Shown here one piece after another: positions 9,440-19,128 of a stretch of 64,000 bases of DNA; positions within the stretch are counted from its first letter, which is position 1, and each line of letters opens with the position of its first letter. The notes under the pieces are model-generated. The model was not told the DNA's origin, did no database searches, and worked only from the letters and a program-made list of their open reading frames with translations. The stretch covers positions 1,240,387 through 1,304,386 of the forward strand of contig NW_019091363.1 of the NCBI RefSeq assembly GCF_001949145.1. Reading direction: 5' to 3'. A program made the position numbers and the translations under genes. The stretch comes from Acanthaster planci. Lineage: Eukaryota > Echinodermata > Asteroidea > Valvatida > Acanthasteridae.

Positions 9440-12400
9440 CTACCAAACAATAGATTTAATTTCCAATGGTTCAGTGAAAAAAAACAACTAGACAATGCTT
9501 AAAGAAATTGAGAGACTGAAAGACAAAACTAGGCTAATAAATTTAACAGTAGATAAATGCTTGAAAAGGGAACTATTGAGACACAAGCGTCAAAATGATG
9601 TCCTCTGTTCAAGATTGATATAGCATCTTAACCCATTGCGAAAAAGTTCATATTAACATGAGGCACACCTTACCTCAAAACGTCACCGGCTTGTGTCGAG
9701 TTGTAAATGTCGCATTTGTGGAGGGGGCCAACGTGCCCAGAGAGTCTGCATAACGATTGGTACAGCTGGAACTGTACAATATAAGCCAGAAAGTATCTGT
9801 CGGCAAAAGTAAAACAAATCGAATATGGGCCTTTAATTACAAGTGCTTCAATCAAATTATTGATAATTTGGCACTGCAATATCGAGTGTCAGCCCACAGG
9901 TAGTTCTTCTGCGGCCATTTTTTGATTACCACCGGTCGATTTTGCTCGGTACCGATGAAATGATTTATGCACAGGCAATGACATAATTTATTCATGACTG
10001 TATGCGTACCGCATTATTGAAGGGCTCGGTTGTTGCATTCAGAAATATTCAGTATAGAGCTATAGCACATGCCGTAATAGATACATTTCCCGAGTAGGCA
10101 AACAGTGGGCTGAGCTCGATACTAGTTTTGATAACACGAACAGTATATTCTTCGTTAGTCTCTAAAGCCCAGAGTCACCTTGTGTAGCTGACATCGGCAC
10201 TGACATGGTAGATCGATGCAGGGTCGAGATCGGTTTCGTCTCTGCGTAAAGGTGGCGTGATGCCCTGATACTGTTTTCTACAAGAAAAAAACAACAACAC
10301 AATCGTTGCTGTTAGTGACGAAGAATAGGCTTTGTCGACTTTCAAGCCCAGTATTTTACAGTGGCTTAGATAAAAGTTGATGAAAGTCAAACGAAATGAA
10401 CTTGCCAGGCGGCAGTGGTATTCAGAATACTAAGTCTTATTCTACTTTAATCTAATTACCTTAATTGCCACCATATTGTATTGTACTGGTCATCTGGTAT
10501 AGAGCCATTAAACACGGCCCATCGCCACTTATCAACGATGATAGAAAAAGGCAGAAACGCAATTTTCTCGAGAGCCATTCCCATCAAGAAATTCAGTTCA
10601 GCTTCTGAGAAACGGAACAAAGAGGAAATACATGTGAAATGCTTGAAGTGATGAAAGTCCTGTAATTATATGAAGGTATGAGCAAGTTGAATTTCAATTC
10701 TGTAAAAGTAGGCCATTCGCTAGTGTTTGGTGCTTGAAATATCTCATGAGTTTTATGCATAGCCGCTGAAACTTGGACGGATGTTTTGTTGTTTTGTTTA
10801 AATGGCGCGTTCAGCTACTCAGATTATTTGCGCCAACTTGGACGGATGGCCGGTAAGGCGCTTGAATAGACCTGTGTTCTGACGACTTCACAGTTGATTT
10901 ACATGTACACTTTCCTATGGAGCCAGTTGGGGCCCACTGTCCACTGAGCACCATATGAAAGCACTCACGTAAACAAAGTGTGGTGACACAGGCCCGTAGG
11001 CTGGGGGGTTCGGGGGGGGGGGTTCGAATGAACACCTCCTCCCGCCAGCTTCCGAGTTCCGCTCGTTGTTGTTGTTTTTGTTTTTTTAATAAATTTATAA
11101 TTTTAATATAGGCCTGCCGTAATTTTCGGAATGTAAGCCGCGGTTTATACATTGATTCTCAGGCGGAAAATATCTCTGCGGTTTATAATGAACTGCAGGC
11201 GGTTAATACAGCAATATTTAAAGAATGAATTCAGTCACTGAACGCCGCTCCATGCCTCAGCGCAGCCTAACCCGGACCGCCGCCCCGGCCAGCCAGCCGC
11301 GTACCAGCGGCGCGGCGCAGCGGTCCGGGCGGAGGGACAAGGCAGTCATGTTTTCATCGGTTGCCGTTTACATTGGCTACGGTTGAAAAATGGTCCTAAG
11401 TGCCCGAGAAAGTTGTGGGTTGCCACTTGGAAAATGGCTGCAATCAGACTTCGGAAAAATCACTTTTTGGGGGTGAATTTGTTTTGTGGGAATAATTAAA
11501 AATGTAANNNNNTACACTGTTTTAATGGCGCTTGAATTAGTGGACTGTAACCGTAAATGCCCTGTAAGTACTGTTCAAACCTCACATATTAATTGTGTGG
11601 TTCGCCTGTTCGTTTTTGGCTTTTATGGTTGTGCACTGGTCTTAAAAACAGCTGCATGGCCCCATCCAGCGAGGACTCAGAACACTAATCCAGCCCACTT
11701 AAATTGGTAATTTTGAGGACTCGAGAAAGTTTAGGCTGACACTCGTTCGCGCGCTGCTTCACGTTACAATTGAAGAACGCGCACCGGAAAGTGGCGCGGA
11801 CCCTATGGGCACTTGGAATTTTCGCTTATAACGTTTGTGTATGGAGCAATAATTTATCTCCAATCTCACAAAAGGTGAAATTTAATCAAACTCCAAATGT
11901 TTTGATTCCTAAATGTCGATTTCATGTACCCGCTACATAGTTCCAATGACATATTAATTTGGTCCGATTTTTTTCCGAAGTGCAAAATGAAATGCGCTCC
12001 AAAATATATTTTTATAAAACCATTTTTAGTTAGGTAAGTGGAGGTAATAATGATTTACTAGAATGTATCACTTTTTTTGAACTTCTGAATTTTTTTGTGG
12101 GATTTTCTGAGATTTCTTTAATAATATTGTTCATATCATTCGCTCGCTGTCACCCAGCGCCCGATTCAAAGTGCTGGGTGAAAAGCAAATTCATTACCAC
12201 TACCAGGCTAATGTAGGCCTACAATACGCCGTGAACTTGAAAACTGACGTAGGGTTCCTATACAAGTCTTACATGCATCCCTCGGTTCGCGACAAACGTG
12301 ACATGTTGCGTTCCAAGGCACATTATGATAGGCCTTTGTATAAACATATGTATTCACAATGCCAAAAGTTCCACCTTTGGGTTTGACGAACCCCCCCCCG

Positions 12401-15400
12401 TCCCTGGTCAGGCAACGGGCCTGTGACATCAGTACAGAGGTGTATTGCCCATGATGGCTTTCTCAACGACATTTACACCCACTGAAAAAAAAACCAAACA
12501 ATTAACACATCCCTTTTGTCCTTGTACGATCTGAACCACCATGCAGAAAAATCCTGGAGTGCCAAGCGTAACGAATCGAGATTTTCTCCAGGCTGAGTGA
12601 GTCTGAGAGACGTCAGATCTCCTGACTCCTCATTCTCACCGTCATCTTCGATCAACTCGTCGAGAAGACCTATGGCATACAGGTGCTGTGGGGTGAAAGC
12701 AGAAATTGCTACGACGTCACCGATGGCTTCACCGAACGCTGGGCAAGGTGGTAGGCGGAACACGATGGGTAGTTCGCGGAACTGATTGAAGTACTGAACG
12801 TGACCCAACTCGTGGTGGACCGTCAAGAAATCGTCCATGTTCACATCAGCGCACATACTTATCCTGAGCGTAAAAAGAGACACGAAGTGCAATAAACATA
12901 GCGTCTGATCGAACGTTAAATAGCCATATTCTCCATCTACGCATGACACCAAAGTAATGAGAGATGGCTATTAATTTTGTGAACAACTATTCTTAACAAG
13001 TAATAGTGTCTCTCGGTGGAAATGCAGGCAAGGTCTTTACAAAATCGGGTACTAACTTCATTTGGAGCAACTCTATAAGTTGGGTCTGAAGATAGCAACT
13101 CGTCACTGAAAATACGAACAAAATATGACGTGCTCAAGTCATCTATTTCATTATTTGGACACTATTTTTTCATGACGTCTTCCAGCTGAACTCTTACCGA
13201 AAATCCTTTTGATCATAGAAATCCCAAGCCATCCCATGGCATATCACAGGCCTACCGTCCTTCGGTCTAGTGAGACGAGACTTGTTATAGAACACATCGG
13301 GTACCGGGAAAAGGCCCATTGAAGTGTAAAACTCGTCGGCAACCTCAACCATGCGACGAACAGTGTACCCCTGCGAGAAACAGACATAGGTCCTTCAATA
13401 TTGGCTTACTAAAACACCACAGAGTACCATGGTAAGACCCATTTTCACACGGCCAAACGAAATCCTAAGCAATTGAACGAGTATCACTCTTAAGTTTGAT
13501 TTATTCAAGTACATTTCACTGGAATTCGTCTCGTCCCTCGTTTTACCTAATGGGAGTGAAGTTTCTGTCTCTTGAATTTAATATATTATAGATGCAAACA
13601 CGAACTTTTAAAAACCGGACATGCTCAAGTCAATGTATGGGTAATGGCGCCTTCAAATTCAACTCTTCGAAGAGTTCAGTTTGGAGACGCCAAATCAGAA
13701 AGGGCAAGGCCTTTGGGTCGGTGTCCTTGTGACCCCGTCCCGAGGTCAAGAATCTTCAAACCGCTGAGCACACCATGGGACATGCATGAACAGTAAAGAC
13801 GAAAGTTTTAGAGTCGCTGGAAATAACTTTCCATTTAATCTAATAAACAGTCAACAATTCTCCAACTGTCGAGGTTTTCAAGACTGATAGTGTGGACATT
13901 TTCTGATTTACATATTTATTTTCGTTGGTGGTGTTTTCCGAGTGGTAGAGCTCAGCAGTGGGTGTGTTTGGGTGAGTGGACAGGGAGATACAGTAGAAGG
14001 CGGCAAACAGCGGTCAAGGTCTGTGCCTTATCGTGACCTTCCAAGTTAAAACTATTTCAGGACATAAACAGATGTTTTGGTGCTGACCGAGACTTTGACC
14101 AAAGCCATCGAGTCCACACCGCTAGACCATGAGGCCTTCAAATACTTGTACAATTTGTGCCCTTGTATGCTCCTGCAGAATGGCGAATTCTAGCGGGAGT
14201 AATGCCCTGACTGGCTCTAGACCCATAGGAACTGGGAACGTAGAATTCTGGTGATATGCATGCATAACTATGAACTGACGGCAGTACGATTAATGGGGGG
14301 GTGCTTATATGGCTGATTACCTTGGCAACAAGAATGGAAGTAATGTCGATGGCCTGCTTCTCTGGGTATGGCTTGGCAATGTTGAGGAGGTTTGCCCATT
14401 CACTTGCCCACATATGCCCTGCATTTATTTGTGAAAATTGAAAATTACGCCATTTTTCACAGGTTGCTGAAAAATGACCGCAGCAGCTACAAAGCAGTGA
14501 CTCTCGCAGACCTTAATCAGGATGCTGCCATTTTGTCGATCCATTGGCAACACATACTGATAAAAGGAAACAGACTATATGTTTTCCGTCCAGCCTCAGC
14601 CAGTGCTTTGAATGCCACAAAAGCAAGATGGCTGTCCCATGACAGAGGTCCATAAGCGCATGACTCGATCATTTTAAATGGGCCTTATTTAACCGGTTGC
14701 AACTTCTCAAGCGACCTCCATGCGACGGTTGCTTCATCACTGACAAAGTTCAAAATGTGATTTTTTTGTAAACAATGCCGTATCCTCCCTTGACTCTTGA
14801 TTGGAATAATAAAAAGCAGGCAGGGGGAACTATTGGAATTTGGCTAGGTTTAGGTCTTCATTTCTTGAAAATGCATGTTTGTGAGCACTTGATGACGACA
14901 ACAGACAGAGTTGTAGCCCTTGAAGCCCGTTTCTCAAGGGCTTCTAATCCGTTGAAGAATTAACATGTGAAATACTACCTTCCTTACCAGGGGAGGTGGG
15001 GGAGGGGACTCAGCCTCCAAGAGGTTGCCATTTGATTTTTATTGTATTTTCTATTTTTTCTGCCCTTTTGAATAACCCCCTGAAGATATCTTAAGTGTTA
15101 AACTACTAGCTTAGACATCCGAACCCCTGGGGGGGGTTAGCAGGAACATAATGAGCTATTTTGAGGGTCAATGTCGGTCCTGACCCCCACCCTCATAACA
15201 AATCTCGGAAACACCATGGAATAAATGCATGGCATAAGCTACAGTATGGAAGTATTCTCGTGAAGATATTCCTGTGGTTTTGCTTTCGGTTTAACAGTCC
15301 ATACACAACACTTATAACCCCACAGTCCGGTTCCGAGACCAAAACATCCCGACTACTGTTAGAGATCTATAGGTCTGGAAGCCACTCATCATCGGAAGTG

Positions 15401-18400
15401 TCTGAAATTTGACGAACCCATTTCGTTGATTGTCGGGTAGTGACGTCAATATTCGCAAATATTGGGCCAATAGAAAGTTGGCAGATTCCCTAAAATGCAT
15501 TATAATGTAAAAGGTTCCTCACTTAGTATTAATTTGCTAAATATTATTTATTTTGTATTATTTTGTATACCGATCTCTACTTTTTGGGCAATGATGCTGT
15601 TTAAAAACTAATGTGCCACACTTCAAAAAAGAAGGGGGCGTCGTCGAATACGTCATACGGTCGACAGCTACTTGCCGTCAATATCATTGATGCGGCAGAG
15701 AACCAGCTAACAATCATAGTTACCAAGTAAATGTGCCGGTATTGGTCCCCGAAGATTAATGAAATCTGGGCCGTAGACGTCGTACAGTTTCCTGCGTATG
15801 TAGGCGTGTAGGTTAGCGTAAAGAGGGCGGAGTTGCTTGTAGATGTTGTCAACTTGCTCCTCTAGGTTATCAACCTCGTACCAAGACCGCCACATTGCTC
15901 CCTTGTCCGGTTGATCTAATATGTAGAATATATTGTGAATTTATGTCAAAGAATTTTTCACATATGCGATTGTTGGAAAACATGCATCTTACTGATGACC
16001 TTGTGACGTGGTCCCGTCTTCATCTGGAAAACAACTTGACCTGGTCAGTCCACTCAGTTATCCGGCTTTGCTCTTTACTGATTGATAAACGTTATACAAG
16101 CAGCAGATGGGGGCTTTATGAAATGACTACAAGTCCGGCGACCAGTAAGTTCTTGGGAACTCACCATTATCATTTGCAGCCAAATTGCTGAGCGCCACGT
16201 ATCTGGCAAAGTTGGGTCGAGTGCTCGGCCCGTTCGCGTCTCGCCAGCTTTTCCAGAGGTGCAGAAGCTCCGTGTAATCCCTGCTCGAAGCCATCAAATT
16301 TTCGGCATCTGTTAAAATGATATCGAAGCAATGAGAAATTCATTGCTTGGGTGAGTGAGCCAGTGGAAACCGTAAATACTGCACCATTTGTTTTCGGAGG
16401 GAACGTCTGGTTTACGGAAAACGTTTCAGGTAAAGCAATCAAAATAAGACGCAGATTATGATGTTGACTTTAATCCCGATGATTTGTACACAATAGGAAG
16501 ACTATGTAAGACTTTACGATCACTAACTACAGGATTACAACAGTGGAGATGCAACAAAAATTGAATGAGATAGAAGTAAAAAATTCTGGTAAAGTTGCTT
16601 TCGACACACATTTAGCTTTAGCCTTTTGAAAAATTGACAGTTCTCTTTTTTCTGTAACAGAACTCTGGCTATATATTAAAATTGTTACCTGGTGTAAAAG
16701 GCATGCAAGAACCTGCAGTACTTCTTGGTCCGTTACATGCCTTGGCGTTGGAATACCTCGTTTTCATCTGAACTTTGAGATCCTTCAACTTTAATCAGAA
16801 TCATGAAACAATCAAAATTTAAAGCAGGTACACAACGTGGCAAAGATACTTTTCACAACCGGTACCGCTATTCCATTTTACAGGGCGAACAATGCCTGCG
16901 GTACTGGAGGAGAAGGCATGTAGGCTATAGTCCTTCAGTTGGATTTTTCTTCTCCCGGCATCTACTGCAGGCATTGTTTTGTCCTTGTCTAGTGAGTGGT
17001 ATTGTTATTATTCTTGATGCCAAATAAATAATAATAACAATAACAGTTCACTTCAAAATCACTAGCAATAGTCCCAGGAACGTGACACTGCAAAAACTGG
17101 GGTGTTAAATGTAACACCCGCGGTGTTATCAGAAGACTACACCAACACTTTTCACTGGTGTTAAAATTTTGGTCTCATTTGGTCTTACTTGTAACACCTT
17201 CTAGTGCACTGTAATACTTATAGGTGTGCAAAGTAACATCATCGTTGTTAAAGTAACACCCTATGGTACGGTCATCTGATAACACCCAAAAGTGTTGATT
17301 TTAACACCCGAGTTTTTACAGTGTACATTTGCTTTTGAAACAAGCAATCAGCACCATTTTTATTTATTCAAAGTTATCAGATTTTTTTGTTACATTTGAA
17401 AATGTATGTAAAAGATCCCTATTTTTGCAGCATTTGCTAATTTCAAATGCAAAAAGAGGTATTTACATATTAAAAGCAGATCGTGGCTTTAATAGTAAAG
17501 AGGCCTTGTTTGTTTATGCATTGCCTTTCGTTTCTGAGTCGCCAAGCAGATCCATTTATAATGGCAATACCTCTTGTAACTTGTCTTTATTCTGAAATGC
17601 GTTCTCTCCAACATTGACGATGATCTTCAAGAGCTGTCGCGTGATATTTGCGGGGAAGTTGGTGGTGTTAAACCTGGACGCGTTGATTCTGCCCTGCTTG
17701 CTGAATTCAGAGTACTGCAGACGGGCCTCCACCTGTTGGACATTAGGTGAAGCTTGACTATGGTTCTAGAACGTGTCCCACTGACAGCAATGTTTGATGT
17801 GGCAACAATGATAACCCAAAACAAAGCTACGAGCATGAAACTGATAGTATTGATCGTAGTCTTTTGTTACAAAATAATTAATAGTCCTAACCCAGACGAA
17901 TACAATGTAGATAGGCATCCAGTCGAAAACGTCCTAGAAGTCTCGCTCCAGATTTTAAACATCAACGAACATGGCAATGCGCTAATTTGAATGTGTGACA
18001 ACTAAGACCCATAAGGCCCAACAAGTACATGATGTAGTTAAGGAACGGTAGAATGTTGTTGGTGACATTTCGACCAAAGGCATGCATATTTTTCTGAAAA
18101 GATTGGCCTACAACTTATAAGAATTCATTGTGGGGTGCATCTGTCCACCCCATGATGCACTGTCCCCTATGACGTCGCCACAAGCAGTCAACGAACACGT
18201 GAATTTTTGATTAACTTTGAACCGCCGTGACCTAACAAGGGGGCGAACTACACAAACATGCACCGAGCTTGTTTTTTTGTCACCCGGACCTGACCTTAGC
18301 TTTCGTAAACCCTCCCCTGCCCGTCTCTCATTCGGCATGTTAAACCATTTCGTTCCACTTGTCGTCACTCTCTCGGGGGGCTCGCGTCGTCGATGATTAA

Positions 18401-18924
18401 TGCTACGGGCAACCTCAACTTCTTTCATGGGAGCCAGAAATTTGACGTTAACAAAGGTTTTGCAACACCGCCGCAGGCATTTATGGCGACGAAAGATTAC
18501 GAATGCATTCTTAAGGGAGGGGCATCATTAAAACCATAACCCTGGTGAAAAAAAACAATAATACTGAGTTGGAATCGATCCCAGTGTTTTCACAGACCTA
18601 AAAGGGTTTCATGAAGATGCTTAAAGTAAGGCAAACGTTGAAAGCCACATTACAGGGGAAAGTAAAGGGGTGCAAGGTATAAAATCTCGGCTGTGTCCAA
18701 AGAAATCTTACCATCTCCTGTCGTGTAAACTCTGTCATGTTGTAGTTGTAATTCCAGATTTTTTGGACAAACCCGGGCCAGGTTTGGGCCGCCAATTTGT
18801 CGTAATACTGCAGGAAAGCCTCTGCCTCTACCACATCACTGCTCCTCGTTTGCCTCGCGTTGACCAGATAGGCTAGCTCGACTAGCAGAGCAGCAACCAG
18901 ACTTATTCCTCTATACGAAAGCAT
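9235..18924 (-). CDS. Angiotensin-converting-enzyme-like M2 zinc metallopeptidase, secreted
   Basis: Peptidase family M2 (gluzincin), single catalytic domain, predicted secreted: a signal peptide at residues 1 to about 23 and no C-terminal membrane span in the main reading. Twelve exons, all phases consistent, 625 aa plus TAG. Zinc site: HELGH at residues 378-382 (both His and the catalytic Glu) and third ligand Glu406 in FGEAIGD, the same spacing as in ACE. The three ACE disulphide pairs appear kept (AKACN...SCMPF, VICHG...SMCAD, SLCRL...HKCDI). His in CHGMAWDF, His and both Tyr in [13 protein letters not shown], and the chloride-site Arg are present. Odd points: the positions aligned to tACE Gln281 and Lys511 read Ser (MWASEW) and Ile (SIYHVSA), and the usual HEAIGD is GEAIGD. 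Several N-glycosylation sequons. Classical ACE removes C-terminal dipeptides; the specificity here may differ. Confidence 0.95.
9674..9796 (-). CDS. ACE-like exon 11
   Basis: 123 bases, phase 2 to 2, after TTTGCCGACAG and before GTAAGG. Encodes [16 protein letters not shown] and [18 protein letters not shown], with the third disulphide pair and the sequon NSTQ. Confidence 0.95.
10179..10277 (-). CDS. ACE-like exon 10
   Basis: 99 bases, phase 2 to 2. Encodes [19 protein letters not shown] and [13 protein letters not shown]. His and Tyr of the substrate pocket are kept; the residue aligned to tACE Lys511 is Ile. Confidence 0.93.
10460..10604 (-). CDS. ACE-like exon 9
   Basis: 145 bases, phase 1 to 2, from TTTCTCAG to GTAATT. 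Encodes [17 protein letters not shown] and [13 protein letters not shown], matching [20 protein letters not shown]...VDQWRWRVFDGSI of ACE. Confidence 0.95.
10784..10834 (-). repeat. 51-bp severely 5'-truncated SINE tail with perfect 14-bp TSD
   Basis: On the - strand this reads GGCGCAAATAATCTGAGTAG... then GCGCCATTTAAAC and an A-rich tail, matching the last bases of the SINE at 6812-7082. It is flanked by the identical 14-mer AACTTGGACGGATG at 10770-10783 and 10835-10848, a target-site duplication. It lies in an ACE-like intron. Confidence 0.9.
11238..11340. other. GC- and CpG-rich patch inside an ACE-like intron
   Basis: A sharp GC-rich island in AT-rich surroundings. CCCGGACCGCCGCCC and GCGGTCCGGGCGGA form inverted arms around 11272-11333. 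Could be part of a repeat or an internal CpG island. Upstream at 11118-11215, GCCGCGGTTTATA, GCGGTTTATAA and GCGGTTAATA resemble a dispersed repeat. Confidence 0.4.
11373..11545 (+). repeat. Truncated copy of the AGTCCACTAATTCAAG element
   Basis: From CGGTTGAAAAATGGTCC to the terminus GCTTGAATTAGTGGACT it matches the right part of 40507-40961 and the reverse complement of the left part of 37962-38372. The left terminus is missing. Confidence 0.8.
11508..11512. other. Assembly gap (five N)
   Basis: Five unresolved bases inside the truncated repeat copy at 11373-11545. Confidence 0.99.
12640..12863 (-). CDS. ACE-like exon 8 (zinc-binding site)
   Basis: 224 bases, phase 2 to 1, between TTTTTACGCTCAG and GTGAGA. 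Encodes [17 protein letters not shown] (HEXXH) and [19 protein letters not shown] (third zinc ligand Glu). The frame stays open past the donor to about 12473, but that tail lacks M2 motifs, and exon 9 supplies the correct continuation. Confidence 0.96.
13198..13370 (-). CDS. ACE-like exon 7
   Basis: 173 bases, phase 0 to 2, acceptor TTTCTCGCAG and donor TTTCG|GTAAGA. Encodes [20 protein letters not shown] and [20 protein letters not shown]. The active-site His is kept; the usual CHASAWDF reads CHGMAWDF. Confidence 0.94.
14321..14418 (-). CDS. ACE-like exon 6
   Basis: 98 bases, phase 1 to 0. Encodes [20 protein letters not shown]. The family's Gln after MWA (tACE Gln281, substrate carboxylate pocket) is Ser here. 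Confidence 0.92.
15724..15915 (-). CDS. ACE-like exon 5
   Basis: 192 bases, phase 1 to 1, donor CTTG|GTAACT. Encodes [26 protein letters not shown] and GPIPAHLLG, the most conserved N-half block of M2 peptidases. Confidence 0.94.
16165..16308 (-). CDS. ACE-like exon 4
   Basis: 144 bases, phase 1 to 1, from TTTTAACAG to GTGAGT. Encodes [20 protein letters not shown] and [12 protein letters not shown], aligned to IMATSRDYDERLYAWEGWR. Confidence 0.93.
16689..16788 (-). CDS. ACE-like exon 3
   Basis: 100 bases, phase 0 to 1. Encodes [10 protein letters not shown] and SCMPFTP, matching the ACE stretch METIYSTAKVC...CLPLEPD with its first disulphide. An alternative acceptor at 16782 would drop two codons and keep the frame. 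Confidence 0.88.
17096..17323. repeat. MITE with CACTG termini and reiterated GTGTTA/TAACAC
   Basis: The ends are inverted: CACTGCAAAAACTGGGGTGT on the left and, as reverse complement, CACTGTAAAAACTCGGGTGT on the right. At least eight GTGTTA or TAACAC words in both orientations fill the 228-bp element. It lies in ACE-like intron 2. Elements of this style exist in fish and marine invertebrates; family not assigned. Confidence 0.85.
17571..17732 (-). CDS. ACE-like exon 2
   Basis: 162 bases, phase 0 to 0, between CCAACAG and GTATTG. Encodes [14 protein letters not shown] and [13 protein letters not shown], the N-terminal helical lid of M2 peptidases, with the sequons NASR, NTTN and NITR. Confidence 0.9.
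18712..18924 (-). CDS. ACE-like exon 1 (signal peptide)
   Basis: ATG at 18922-18924, hydrophobic signal [17 protein letters not shown], then [17 protein letters not shown] and the sequon NMTE. Ends GAGATG|GTAAGA, phase 0; 71 codons. A TATA-like motif lies about 200 bases upstream. Confidence 0.92.
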
Positions 18925-19120
18925 CCCAAGCTTGGCAACCCCGACAGAGTCGTCGGGCCTCCAAATTCAAAATTCGGCAGCTTCGACGGTCCTCTCCAAT
19001 CTCGATCAGGCGCCGAGGATCGGGACAACCAACATGTAAAAAAACCCACCAACTGTAGCGCCTCCCGATCACGCGCGAAATCAGCTCCGATTGTGTGACG
19101 CCACCAACCAATCAACAACC

Positions 19121-19128
19121 GTATATAG
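19121..19128 (-). promoter_or_regulatory. Candidate TATA element of the ACE-like gene
   Basis: GTATATAG on the + strand reads CTATATAC toward the gene, about 200 bases upstream of the ATG; an ATTGG (CCAAT) word lies nearby at about 19108. Positional inference only. Confidence 0.3.

Noticed and set aside
12473-12639. Extension of the ACE-like exon 8 reading frame past the GTGAGA donor
   Set aside because: The extension lacks M2 motifs, while exon 9 at 10460-10604 gives the conserved continuation in phase.
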